Part shown: positions 26,402-35,084 of the stretch, one piece after another
How positions within the stretch are numbered: the first letter of the stretch is position 1
Layout of the letters: each line of letters starts with the position of its first letter
DNA from: Hymenobacter chitinivorans DSM 11115
GTDB taxonomy: Bacteria; Bacteroidota; Bacteroidia; Cytophagales; Hymenobacteraceae
Assembly: GCF_002797555.1 (NCBI RefSeq)
Contig: NZ_PGFA01000004.1
Coordinates: 186,001 to 250,000 of the forward strand
Direction: 5' to 3'
Length of the DNA: 64,000 nucleotides
The notes under the pieces: generated by a model
The model's database searches: none
The model's input: only the letters and a program-made list of their open reading frames with translations
Told to the model about the DNA's origin: nothing
Position numbers and translations under genes: made by a program

Positions 26402-27430
26402 GTGCTCAAAATCGACATTCACACCCACATTCTGCCCGAAACCTGGCCCGACCTGCGCGAGCGGTACGGCTACGGCGGCTTTATCCGGCTCGAACACCAC
26501 AAGCCTTGCTGCGCCCGGATGATGCAGGACGACAAGTTCTTCCGCGAAATTCAGGACAACTGCTGGGACCCCGAGGTGCGGATGCGCGAGTACGACCAGT
26601 TTGGCGTCGATGTGCAAGTGCTCAGCACCGTGCCCGTCATGTTTAGCTACTGGGCCAAGCCGCTGGACGCGCTGGATTTGAGCCGCCTGCTCAACGACCA
26701 TATTGCCGGCGTAGTGGCCCGCTACCCCGACCGATTCGTGGGCCTGGGCACTATTCCGATGCAGGCCCCGGATTTGGCTATCAAGGAGCTGGAGCGCTGT
26801 GTGAAGGAGCTCGGGCTGGCCGGCGTGCAGATTGGCTCCCACGTCAACGACTGGAACCTGGACGCGCCCGAGCTCTTCGAGGTCTTTGCCGCCGCCGAGG
26901 AGCTGGGCGCCTGCGTGTTTGTGCACCCCTGGGATATGATGGCCCAGCAAAAAATGCCCAAGTACTGGCTGCCCTGGCTCGTGGGGATGCCCGCCGAAAG
27001 CACCCTGGCCCTGTGCTCGTTGATTTTCGGCGGCGTGCTGGAGCGCCTGCCCAAGCTGCGCGTGGCCGTGGCCCACGGCGGCGGCTCGTTTGCCTCCACC
27101 ATCGGCCGCATCGAGCACGGCTTCCACGTGCGCCCCGACCTCTGCGCCGTCGATAACCCGGTAAACCCGCGCGAGTACCTGGGCAAGTTCTGGGTTGATT
27201 CCTTGGTGCACGACCCGCTGATGCTGGACTACCTGGTCAAGACCATGGGCGCCGACAAGATTGTGCTCGGCACCGACTACCCGTTTCCGTTGGGGGAGCT
27301 GGAACCCGGGCAGCTCATTGAGTCCATGCCCTACCCCGACGAAATGAAGGCCCGCATGCTGGGAGCCAATGCCCTGGAATGGCTGGGTTTGCCCCAGCAG
27401 AGCTTCACTAAGCTTCTGGCCGGCCGGTAG
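26402..27430 (+). CDS. 2-amino-3-carboxymuconate-6-semialdehyde decarboxylase
   Basis: A 342-residue amidohydrolase-superfamily enzyme (ACMSD) that decarboxylates the HaaO product and diverts it from quinolinate toward 2-aminomuconate semialdehyde. The metal-binding residues are His7 and His9 in IDIHTHIL, His175 in FVHPWDM and Asp292 in LGTDYPFPLGE; His225 lies in AVAHGGGSF. The start is a GTG at 26402, placed so that IDIHTH begins at residue 4, as in known ACMSDs. Length matches the family (about 330-340). It lies between a GT-C gene and kynU on the same strand. The family call is strong. Confidence 0.95.
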   Translation: MLKIDIHTHILPETWPDLRERYGYGGFIRLEHHKPCCARMMQDDKFFREIQDNCWDPEVRMREYDQFGVDVQVLSTVPVMFSYWAKPLDALDLSRLLNDHIAGVVARYPDRFVGLGTIPMQAPDLAIKELERCVKELGLAGVQIGSHVNDWNLDAPELFEVFAAAEELGACVFVHPWDMMAQQKMPKYWLPWLVGMPAESTLALCSLIFGGVLERLPKLRVAVAHGGGSFASTIGRIEHGFHVRPDLCAVDNPVNPREYLGKFWVDSLVHDPLMLDYLVKTMGADKIVLGTDYPFPLGELEPGQLIESMPYPDEMKARMLGANALEWLGLPQQSFTKLLAGR

Positions 27431-27715
27431 AGCTTGCCCAAATACCTCTCGGTAAAAGGGCTTTAGCAGCACCTTGCGCACTTTAGGCTCCAAATTGGTG
27501 CTGGTATACGAATTGCTGTATATGGGCTATGTGTTTACAAAGCTTGATTTCTTGTTGGGTATGCGTGAATAATTTTTATTAATACTTGTATACCATATTG
27601 GTATTTATGTTTAATAAAAGTTAAAATATGTATACCATTTAACAAGGCTATAAACTTTTGGCAATTCTGGCCTAGTACTGCCGCCTAGCGGGCCAGCCGC
27701 CTATCTTTACCCCCA
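27431..27715 (+). promoter_or_regulatory. AT-rich control region upstream of kynU
   Basis: A 285-bp non-coding region, AT-rich from about 27520 to 27660. The motif GTATACC occurs at 27588-27594 and 27630-27636 (42 bp apart) and inverted at 27503-27509. ATACCA-TAT-TGGTAT (27590-27604) is a perfect palindrome. These look like operator sites for a regulator of kynU. TATCTTTA at 27702-27709 resembles a -7 element but would leave almost no leader. Confidence 0.5.
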
Positions 27716-29005
27716 ATGACTTCCTTTCAGCCCACTGCCGAATTTGCCGCCGAGCTTGACGCTCAGGATGCGCTGCGTGACTTTCGTAACCAGTTTCACA
27801 TTCCGCTGGCTCCCAACGGGCAGCCCAGCATCTACCTCTGCGGCAACTCCCTGGGTTTGCAGCCCAAAGCGGCCCGTGCCGCCGTCGAGCAGGAGTTTGA
27901 GAGCTGGGAAAAGCTTGGCGTGGAAGGCCATTTCCACGGCACTTCGCCCTGGATGCACTACCACGAAACCCTCACCGCCAGCACCGCCCGCCTCGTGGGA
28001 GCCAAGCCGGTGGAAGTGGTGGTGATGAACAACCTGACGACCAACCTGCACCTGCTGCTGGTGTCGTTTTACCAGCCCACAGCCACTCGCTACAAGGTGC
28101 TGATGGAAGGTGGCGCTTTTCCGTCCGACCAGTACGCCCTGGAGTCGCAGGCCCGGCTGCACGGCCTGGCGCCCGATGAGGCCATTGTGGAGCTGCGGCC
28201 CCGCGCCGGCGAGCATACCCTGCGCACCGAAGACATTGTGGCCACCATTCAGGAACTCGGCGACTCGCTGGCCACGGTTATTCTGGGCGGGGTCAACTAC
28301 TACACCGGGCAGGCCTTCGACATGGCCGCCATTACCCGGGCCGGCCACGCGGTGGGCGCTATGGTGGGTTTCGATTTGGCCCACGCCGCCGGCAATCTGC
28401 TGCTGCACCTGCACGACTGGGACGTGGATTTTGCCTGCTGGTGCTCCTACAAGTACCTCAACTCGGGCCCCGGCGGCACCTCGGGCGTGTTTGTGCACGA
28501 GCGGTTTGCCGAGCGGCCCGACTTGCTGCGCCTGGCCGGCTGGTGGGGCCACGACCCGGCCGACCGGTTTCAGATGAAAAAAGGTTTCCGGCCCATGACG
28601 GGCGCGGCGGGCTGGCAGCTGTCCAACGCCCAGATTTTCCCGATGGCCATTCACCGCGCGGCCCTGGCCCTGGTGGATGAGGCCGGGGGCATGCCCGCCC
28701 TGCGCCGCAAGAGTGAGCAGCTCACCGCCTACCTCGAATACCTGGTGCGCCGCCTGGAACTGCCCGCCACGGTGCTCGAAATCATTACGCCCGCCGACCC
28801 CGCCGCCCGCGGCTGCCAGCTCTCGATGCTGGTGCACCAAAATGGCCGGCAGCTGTTCGACTTTCTGGCCGCGGCCGGCATCATTGCCGACTGGCGGGAG
28901 CCCAACGTAATCCGGCTGGCGCCGGTGCCGCTCTACAACTCGTTTGGGGACGTGCAGCGCGCCGGGCAGGTGCTGGCCGAGTGGGCCGCCGGGAAAGCCA
29001 AATAG
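27716..29005 (+). CDS. kynU: Kynureninase
   Basis: A 429-residue PLP enzyme that cleaves kynurenine or 3-hydroxykynurenine to (3-hydroxy)anthranilate and alanine. The fold-type I features are clear: YLCGNSLGLQP (40-50), substrate loop SPWMHYHE (77-84), PLP-contacting Asp220 and His223 in GFDLAHAAGN, and Schiff-base Lys246 in WCSYKYLNSGPGG. Length and start (MTSFQPTAEFAAELDAQDAL) fit the family. In this cluster it acts between Kmo (33677) and HaaO (24337). It follows an AT-rich control region and is followed by an unrelated membrane protein 74 bp on. Confidence 0.96.
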   Translation: MTSFQPTAEFAAELDAQDALRDFRNQFHIPLAPNGQPSIYLCGNSLGLQPKAARAAVEQEFESWEKLGVEGHFHGTSPWMHYHETLTASTARLVGAKPVEVVVMNNLTTNLHLLLVSFYQPTATRYKVLMEGGAFPSDQYALESQARLHGLAPDEAIVELRPRAGEHTLRTEDIVATIQELGDSLATVILGGVNYYTGQAFDMAAITRAGHAVGAMVGFDLAHAAGNLLLHLHDWDVDFACWCSYKYLNSGPGGTSGVFVHERFAERPDLLRLAGWWGHDPADRFQMKKGFRPMTGAAGWQLSNAQIFPMAIHRAALALVDEAGGMPALRRKSEQLTAYLEYLVRRLELPATVLEIITPADPAARGCQLSMLVHQNGRQLFDFLAAAGIIADWREPNVIRLAPVPLYNSFGDVQRAGQVLAEWAAGKAK

Positions 29006-29079
29006 TTGTTCGTTTTTTGTTGCCCATCTTACGTAGAAGCAACAGTAGTTTCTGATTACGTTCTAGTTCCTGTAAAATC

Positions 29080-29775
29080 ATGGCCGAAGAATACGCGGAT
29101 AAAATGGCCCGCAAAACCGACGCCGAGCTGCGCCAATACGTGACGGGCCGGGACCAGTACCGCGACGATGCCGTGCTGGCCGCCTTCGACGAGTTGCGGC
29201 GCCGGGGCCAGCCCCACCCCGACGAGGAGCTGGTGCGCCCCGCCCTGGAAACGGCCGTGCAGGCCCAGCTAGCCCGGGAACAGGCCGCCCGGGAACTGGC
29301 CGAGCAGGAAGCCCGGGCCGCCGACCCCGCCACAATTTCGGCCGCGGTACCCGAGCTGTACTCGCCCAGCTCCATTGCCATTTTCTCGATGCTCCCCATG
29401 TCGATGCTCGGGGGCGGTGTGCTGCTGGGCATGAACCTGTTTCGGCTGGGCCGCAAGCGGGCCTTGCTGGGCCTGCTGCTCTTTATTGTGCTGTACCTGA
29501 TTGTGGCCGGGCAGGCGCTGCAATGGGCCGTGTTTCAGCAGGGGCTGCACCCGTTTGTGGGTACGCTGCTGTTCAACGTGCCGGCTATTCTGGTGTATCT
29601 GCTCTGGTTTTGGCCCCGCTACGTGCAAACTGAGCAGTACCGCAGCCGGGGCATCATCATCCCGATTCTGGTCAGCTTTGCCCTGGTCTGGGGGCTGCAG
29701 CAGGCCTTGCCCTACCTGATGAAGCAGCAGCCCAAAAAAGTGCAGGCCGAAGTGGAGCAGCTCCTGAAACGCTAG
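29080..29775 (+). CDS. Hypothetical four-helix membrane protein
   Basis: A 231-residue protein I do not recognise. Residues 1-85 are soluble, highly charged and likely helical/coiled (MARKTDAELRQYVTGRDQYR, AREQAARELAEQEARAA), with a DELRRRGQPHPDEE motif seen in small proteins that count repeats. Residues about 100-215 hold four hydrophobic helices, one containing the conserved-looking GMNLFRLGRKR loop. The tail is basic/charged (KKVQAEVEQLLKR). It lies 6 bp before the AlkB-like gene and is probably co-transcribed with it. No enzymatic motif is visible. Confidence 0.8.
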   Translation: MAEEYADKMARKTDAELRQYVTGRDQYRDDAVLAAFDELRRRGQPHPDEELVRPALETAVQAQLAREQAARELAEQEARAADPATISAAVPELYSPSSIAIFSMLPMSMLGGGVLLGMNLFRLGRKRALLGLLLFIVLYLIVAGQALQWAVFQQGLHPFVGTLLFNVPAILVYLLWFWPRYVQTEQYRSRGIIIPILVSFALVWGLQQALPYLMKQQPKKVQAEVEQLLKR

Positions 29776-29781
29776 CTGCCC

Positions 29782-30381
29782 GTGGCCCTGACCTTGCTGC
29801 CGCTGCCCGCCGCCGAAGTGCTGCTGGATACCGAATTTCTGCCCGCCCCACTGGCTGAGCAGCTGCTTACGGAGCTAACCACCGGCATTGCCTGGCGGCA
29901 GGAACCCATCAAGCTTTTTGGCAAGCAAGTGTTGCAGCCCCGCCTCACGGCCTGGTACGGCGCCGCCGGCGCCCAGTATTCCTACTCGGGCCTGACCTGG
30001 CAGCCCCTGCCCTGGACGCCGGCGCTGCAACGGCTGCGCGGGCAGGTGGAAGCCGCCTGCCACACTAGCTTTAATAGCGTACTGCTCAACCTCTACCGCG
30101 ACGGACAGGACAGCATGGGTTGGCACGCCGACAATGAGCCCGAGCTGGGCGCCGCGCCGGTTATTGCCTCCGTGAGCCTAGGCGCCACCCGCCGCTTCCG
30201 CCTCCGCCCCCGCGACCCGCAGCGCCCCCCGCACGAGCCGCTTACGCTGGAGCTGGCCTCCGGCAGCCTGCTCGTCATGCGCGGGCCCACCCAGCAGCAC
30301 TGGCTGCACGCCGTGCCCAAAACTGCCCGGCCCGTGGGCTCCCGGCTCAATCTTACGTTTCGCCGCATCATAACGGCATAA
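29782..30381 (+). CDS. AlkB-like 2-oxoglutarate/Fe(II) dioxygenase
   Basis: A 199-residue ALKBH2/3-type DNA or RNA demethylase that oxidises N-methyl lesions such as 1-methyladenine and 3-methylcytosine. Iron ligands His115 and Asp117 are in GWHADNEPELG; the third His, 176, lies in QQHWLHAVPK. The 2-oxoglutarate-binding arginines are in RLNLTFRR (R188 and R194). NSVLLNLYRDGQDSMGWHAD is the standard core. The start is a GTG at 29782, 6 bp after the preceding stop; no earlier in-frame ATG makes sense. A bidirectional terminator overlaps its stop codon. Confidence 0.93.
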   Translation: MALTLLPLPAAEVLLDTEFLPAPLAEQLLTELTTGIAWRQEPIKLFGKQVLQPRLTAWYGAAGAQYSYSGLTWQPLPWTPALQRLRGQVEAACHTSFNSVLLNLYRDGQDSMGWHADNEPELGAAPVIASVSLGATRRFRLRPRDPQRPPHEPLTLELASGSLLVMRGPTQQHWLHAVPKTARPVGSRLNLTFRRIITA

Positions 30382-30415
30382 AAAAAGCTCTTCCCATTAC
30401 GGGAAGAGCTTTTTT
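30381..30415. terminator. Bidirectional terminator
   Basis: Perfect 15-bp stem (30381-30395 / 30401-30415) with a 5-nt loop and A6/T6 ends, between the convergent AlkB-like gene and the TonB-dependent receptor gene. Confidence 0.93.
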
Positions 30416-30434
30416 GTTAACTCTGGCTGGTCGA

Positions 30435-33161
30435 CTATTTGATGTCTATCAGCAGGCCGGCGAAGAGCAGACGACCGATGTTCGGGCCGCCGTACACCTG
30501 GGTGTTGGTGGCGTTGAACAGATTGGAGCCGCCCACCTGAATCGTGGTGTAAGCCTTCGGAATAACGTAGCCCACGTAGGCGTCCACGGCGCTGTAGTCC
30601 TGCAGGGTGCCCACGGCAAACGGCATTTCGTACAAGTGGCCCTGGGCCCAACGGTAGTTTACCGAGTAGTTGAAGTGCTTTGCCACCAGGCCGTTGGCGC
30701 CCACGTTGTACTTGTGCTTGGGCGTGTTGAAATAGGTCTGGAAGCCCTCGGGCAGCTTGTCCTTGTCAATCAGATTGAGCGAGTAGTTAGCCGTGATGGT
30801 CAGGGGCCGGGCTACGTTGTAGCTCAGGCCCAGCGCCGCGCCCTGGGTTTGTACTTCCTGGCGGGCGTTGGTCCACACCTGCAGAATCCGGGTGTTGCCG
30901 CCGGCGGTTTGCAGCGTGGCGGCGTTGGCGCCCAGCTGCTGGGCGGTGGGGCGGCTGCCGTCCCGGTTGCCCACAAAGCGCTGGGCCCCGATAAAGTCGT
31001 TGTAGTAGCTGCGGAAGTAGTTCACGTCTACTACCATCTTGTCGTTGAACGTGCCTTTGTAGCCTACTTCGTAGGTGCTCAGGCGCTCCAGCTTCAGGGG
31101 TGCCACGCTGTACTCATACTGGGTCAGCACGGCCGGGTTCGACTGCGCAGCGCCAATAACCTGGGCGTTGGCGGCAGCCAGCGTGTAGCCCTGGAAGCCG
31201 TTGCCCACGTTGCCCAACAACAGCACCTGGCCGATGTCGATGCGCACGTACTGGTCGAGCTGGGTGGGCGAGCGGAAGGCGCGGCCAAACGAAGCGCGGA
31301 AGTTGTGCTGCTTGTTCTCGCCGGCCGAGTACACGGCCGAGGCCCGGGGCGAAAGGGCCGGGCTGAAGTTCTTGAAGTCATCCACGCGGCCGGCCAGGGC
31401 TAGCTTCAGCCGGTCGCCCAGCATGGTGTGGGTCAGCTGGGCGTAGCCGCCCAACTCGTGGTTCTGAATCCGCTCGTTGTCGTCGGAGAAAAAGTTGCCG
31501 TTCGAGCCCAGGCGGAATTTGCGGTAAGCCGCGCCCACAATCAGGCTGGTGTTTTCGGCCAGGGTGAAGTTGTACTGGGCGTTGCCTTCGTTCAGGTACG
31601 AGCTGGGGCTGAGCTTGGCACCCAGGCCCGGCCGCGGGTCGTTGATGATGCGGCTGCGCAGCTCGCCGAAGCGGGCACTGCTGGGGTCGAGCTGGGTGGC
31701 GTTGGCCTGGGCCTGGGCAAATGCCTGGGCCTGCTCCATCGTCTGGCCCTGGGCGCGGGCACCTTTGTAGGCAGCGTTATAGGTGCCAAAATACTGGTCG
31801 ACGTAGCGCACCGTGCTGCCTTCAGCCACCGGCGAGGTCTGAATAAACGAGCCCAGGAAAGTCAGGTCATACGAGTTGCCCCCGAAGTCCTGCACCGACT
31901 GGCCGCGCAAAAACCACTTGTTGCCCTTGATTTCGCCGTGCAGCTGGTTAATGCCAAAGTCGCGCAGGCGGTAGCGGCTGGCGCTCTGGTAGCTGGCCGT
32001 GCCGCGCGAGTAAGCGTAACCCACGGTCATCTTCACGTTGTCGGTTACCAGGTACGAAAGGCTGGGATGCACCTTCAGGGCCTTGGCCTGGTTGTCGTTG
32101 GCAATCAGCGTCGACTCGGTGAAGCCCGGCATGAAGACCGTCTTGCCCACCAGCTCGGCCGATACGCCGCCGGGGAAGGGCTGGGTGCTGGTGTAGGTGT
32201 TGCCCACGTCGCCGTAGCGGTTCACGGCATTGTAGCCGAGGGCCGAGCCTTCGGCGTTGTTGGCTCGCTCGATAAGGGGGCTGGTGGCCGAGTAATTGCT
32301 GGCCAGCCAATCGTTAGCCTTCGTATAAGAGCCCACCACTTTGAAGGCCAGCTTTTCACCCAGCTTCTGGGCGTAGCGCAGCTGTCCGTCGAAGTAGCTC
32401 CGCTCACCGCCGCGCACCCGCACGCTCAGGCCTTCGCTTACGAAGGGGTCCTTGGAGTTAAGCAGCAGCACGCCGTTGAAGGCGTTGGCGCCGTACAGGG
32501 CCGAGGCCGGACCGTGAATGATTTCCACGCTTTCCACGTCCAGCTCGGGCAGGCCCGTCAGGTTGCCGGCGTTCAGGTTCAGGCTGGGACTCTGGGTGTC
32601 GAAGTAGTCGGTGAGCTGAATCAGGCGCTCCGACTTGGCCGAGTTGAAGCCGCGGGTACTAATTGAGTTCATCAGCAGGCTGCTGCTGTTCACGTCGATG
32701 CCCTTGTACTGGCTTAGGCCGCCTTGCAAATCAGCCGTGGTAATGCGCTCCACTTGCTGGGCATTCAGCTTTTCTACCGTCACGGGGGCCTGCAGAATCC
32801 GCTCTTCCACGCGCGAGGCCGAGGCAATTACCTCACTGGTCAGCACCGAGCTGGCCTTGAGCTGTACTTTCACGGCCCGGTCGGGCTGCTGCAGGGTTAC
32901 TTCGCGGCTCTCGTAGCCCACAAACGATACCGACAGCACCACGGGCGGCGTGCTAAAATCGGCCCGAAGCTGAAATTTGCCGTCCCGGTCGGTGCTGCTA
33001 CCAATGAAGGTGCCTTTGACAAATACCGTAGCGCCCGGCAAGGCTTCGCCGGACTCAGTTTGTACTACTCCGCTAACGGTTACATCGTCTTGGGCCCAGG
33101 CCCGCGGCGCCGCCAGTAGCAGCGCAAATAAAAGCAGAAGGAAATGGTAAGGTTGCTTCAT
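30435..33161 (-). CDS. TonB-dependent receptor with CarboxypepD_reg-like domain
   Basis: A 908-residue outer membrane receptor. The start at 33161 gives signal peptide MKQPYHFLLLLFALLLAAPR (cleaved near WAQ). Residues about 25-105 are a carboxypeptidase-regulatory-like domain (VSGVVQTESGEALPGATVFV). The plug follows at about 110-240 (LTSEVIASASRVEERILQAP, ISTRGFNSAKSE, VESVEIIHGPASALYGANAF). The 22-strand barrel ends GRLLFAGLLIDIK. Such receptors take up siderophores, vitamins or oligosaccharides using TonB. No SusD partner is next to it, which argues against a polysaccharide utilisation locus; substrate unknown. A consensus promoter lies at 33215-33246. Confidence 0.93.
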   Translation of the reverse strand: MKQPYHFLLLLFALLLAAPRAWAQDDVTVSGVVQTESGEALPGATVFVKGTFIGSSTDRDGKFQLRADFSTPPVVLSVSFVGYESREVTLQQPDRAVKVQLKASSVLTSEVIASASRVEERILQAPVTVEKLNAQQVERITTADLQGGLSQYKGIDVNSSSLLMNSISTRGFNSAKSERLIQLTDYFDTQSPSLNLNAGNLTGLPELDVESVEIIHGPASALYGANAFNGVLLLNSKDPFVSEGLSVRVRGGERSYFDGQLRYAQKLGEKLAFKVVGSYTKANDWLASNYSATSPLIERANNAEGSALGYNAVNRYGDVGNTYTSTQPFPGGVSAELVGKTVFMPGFTESTLIANDNQAKALKVHPSLSYLVTDNVKMTVGYAYSRGTASYQSASRYRLRDFGINQLHGEIKGNKWFLRGQSVQDFGGNSYDLTFLGSFIQTSPVAEGSTVRYVDQYFGTYNAAYKGARAQGQTMEQAQAFAQAQANATQLDPSSARFGELRSRIINDPRPGLGAKLSPSSYLNEGNAQYNFTLAENTSLIVGAAYRKFRLGSNGNFFSDDNERIQNHELGGYAQLTHTMLGDRLKLALAGRVDDFKNFSPALSPRASAVYSAGENKQHNFRASFGRAFRSPTQLDQYVRIDIGQVLLLGNVGNGFQGYTLAAANAQVIGAAQSNPAVLTQYEYSVAPLKLERLSTYEVGYKGTFNDKMVVDVNYFRSYYNDFIGAQRFVGNRDGSRPTAQQLGANAATLQTAGGNTRILQVWTNARQEVQTQGAALGLSYNVARPLTITANYSLNLIDKDKLPEGFQTYFNTPKHKYNVGANGLVAKHFNYSVNYRWAQGHLYEMPFAVGTLQDYSAVDAYVGYVIPKAYTTIQVGGSNLFNATNTQVYGGPNIGRLLFAGLLIDIK

Positions 33162-33676
33162 AGAAAAGTGTGCAAAAGGTGGGAGACTAGGAAAAAAAAG
33201 CGCAAGAAATTCGGCAAAAATAAAGTAGTCATGCCGAACATCCAAATTGGAATGCGCCGTTGGTAAATGGGTTTGCGGAGGAGGTTAATTGAATATTTGC
33301 GGCATAGGGCCTGTGTTATAGCTCTAAAGCTGAATGTTTCAATAAGGAAAATGTTCAATTACACCGCCTCGAGTCTGCCTGCGCCGGGCTAACAGAACAC
33401 AAATCTGCCAATAGCCCGCGCTGAAGAGCTTAGCCGGAAACCCAGCTGCCGTGGATAGTTGAATGGAAGGAGGAAAGTCAGCCCGTGTACCGTGCCCTTC
33501 GTTGCTGTCGACTTAACGCTGCAAGGTACTGACCCAACCGGGGGAAATTTTCGTATTTCCGTCCAACCTCGGTTTCTTACCCGTCGAAGGCGGATAATTT
33601 CCAGCTTAATCAACCCACGGGAAAAGGCTTACTTGCGCCCGTATTCTTTCCGCTCTCCGTCCCCGTCTTGCCTGCC
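33162..33676. other. Long divergent intergenic region
   Basis: 515 bp between the divergent TonB receptor and kmo. Apart from the receptor promoter at 33215-33246 I see no gene, tRNA-like fold or strong hairpin. Short frames here (for example 33459-33953) run into kmo out of frame and look spurious. Control sites for kmo are expected but not identified. Confidence 0.6.
33215..33246 (-). promoter_or_regulatory. Consensus Bacteroidota promoter (TTTG-N20-TATTTTTG)
   Basis: On the minus strand, TTTG (complement of 33243-33246) and TATTTTTG (complement of 33215-33222) are separated by 20 bp. This matches TTTG-N19-21-TAnnTTTG. The receptor start at 33161 is about 50 bp downstream. Confidence 0.75.
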
Positions 33677-35062
33677 ATGTCCTCCCAGCCTGTTTCTGCT
33701 CCCGATTCCGCTACTGCCGAGCCGCTTACCATTATGGGTGCGGGCTTGGTCGGCTCGTTGCTTTCCTTGTTTTTGGCCCGGCGCGGCCACCAGGTCGACG
33801 TCTACGAGCGGCGGGCCGATATGCGGCGGGGTGGGGCCGTGGAAGGCCGCTCCATCAACCTGGCGCTGTCGGACCGGGGCTGGCGGGCCCTGGAGGCCGT
33901 GGGCATCGGCGACGAAATCCGGCAGGTGGCCATTCCCATGTACCGCCGGGTGATGCACGACGTGCACGGTAACCTGAGCTTTCAGCCCTACGGCAAAGAC
34001 AACCAGGCCATTTATTCCGTGTCGCGGGCGGGCCTCAACCGCACCCTGCTGACGCTGGCCGAAGCCGAGCCCCGCATCCGGCTGCACTTCAACCAGCAGC
34101 TGACCAGCCTCGACCCCCGCCACCGCCGCCTGGAGCTGCGCGACACTGTGACCGGGCAGGAGCAGGAACTTGCTTTCCGCCGCCTGTTCGGCACCGACGG
34201 GGCCTTTTCGGCCGTGCGCAGCGCCCTGCAGAAAACCGAGCGCTACAACTACTCCCAGAGCTACCTCGACTACGGCTACAAGGAACTCAACATCGAGCCC
34301 GGCCCCGACGGCGAGTGGCTGCTGGAAAAAAATGCCCTGCACATCTGGCCCCGGGGCCAGTACATGATGATAGCGCTGCCCAACCTCGACGGCTCGTTCA
34401 ACTGCACCCTGTTTTTCCCCTACGAAGGCAAGCACTCCTTTGCTTCGCTGCAAACGCCGGCCCAGGTACAGGCCTTCTTCGAGGAAATTTTTCCCGACGT
34501 GGTGCCCCTGATGCCCGAACTCACCGACGAGTACTTCCGCAACCCCACGGGCTCCTTGGTCACCATCCGGTGCTTTCCCTGGGCCTTCGACGATGATGTG
34601 CTGCTGCTCGGCGACGCCTCCCACGCTATTGTGCCCTTCTACGGGCAGGGCATGAATGCGGGCTTCGAGGACTGCACCGTGCTCAACGAGCTCATGGAAC
34701 AGCTCGGCGACGACTGGCCGGCCATCTTCAGCCAGTTTCAGCAGCAGCGCAAGCCCAACGCCGACGCCATGGCCGAGCTGGCCGTCTACAACTTCGAGGA
34801 AATGCGCGACCGGGTCGGCGACCCGCGCTTTTTGCTGCAGAAGAAGATTGAAAGCAAAATCTCGGCCCAGTACCCGGATCAGTGGACCCCACTCTACTCC
34901 CAGGTCACGTTTTCGCACACGCCCTATGCCGAAGCCTGGCAAAGCGGCCGGGAACAGGAGCAGATCATGAGCCGCCTCATGTCCCACATCCAGACCGAGA
35001 CCGACTACGACCGGCCCGAGGTGCAGGCCCTCGTGGCCCAGGAAATGGCCGCGCGGAGTTAG
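33677..35062 (+). CDS. kmo: Kynurenine 3-monooxygenase
   Basis: A 461-residue FAD-dependent aromatic hydroxylase that converts L-kynurenine to 3-hydroxykynurenine with NADPH and oxygen. The N-terminal Rossmann motif is TIMGAGLVGSLLSLFLARRG, followed by VYERRADMRRG and the family-typical GRSINLALSDRGWRAL. The second FAD motif is LLGDASHAIVPFYGQGMNAG with FEDC. The start ATG at 33677 is favoured over an in-frame TTG at 33668. Many bacterial and eukaryotic Kmo enzymes have this length and a hydrophobic tail is not evident here. It supplies 3-hydroxykynurenine to KynU. Confidence 0.95.
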   Translation: MSSQPVSAPDSATAEPLTIMGAGLVGSLLSLFLARRGHQVDVYERRADMRRGGAVEGRSINLALSDRGWRALEAVGIGDEIRQVAIPMYRRVMHDVHGNLSFQPYGKDNQAIYSVSRAGLNRTLLTLAEAEPRIRLHFNQQLTSLDPRHRRLELRDTVTGQEQELAFRRLFGTDGAFSAVRSALQKTERYNYSQSYLDYGYKELNIEPGPDGEWLLEKNALHIWPRGQYMMIALPNLDGSFNCTLFFPYEGKHSFASLQTPAQVQAFFEEIFPDVVPLMPELTDEYFRNPTGSLVTIRCFPWAFDDDVLLLGDASHAIVPFYGQGMNAGFEDCTVLNELMEQLGDDWPAIFSQFQQQRKPNADAMAELAVYNFEEMRDRVGDPRFLLQKKIESKISAQYPDQWTPLYSQVTFSHTPYAEAWQSGREQEQIMSRLMSHIQTETDYDRPEVQALVAQEMAARS

Positions 35063-35084
35063 GCCCGCGCGGCCCGGGGCGGTT

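Noticed and set aside
27702..27709. TATCTTTA resembling a -7 element right before kynU
   Set aside because: Only 6 bp separate it from the ATG and there is no -33 match, so I do not call it the promoter.
30435..33161. Polysaccharide utilisation locus (SusC/SusD pair)
   Set aside because: The receptor has no SusD lipoprotein, glycoside hydrolase or hybrid regulator beside it.
33459..33953. 164-residue frame between the TonB receptor and kmo
   Set aside because: It runs out of frame into kmo and has a low-complexity Arg/Pro/Ser composition.
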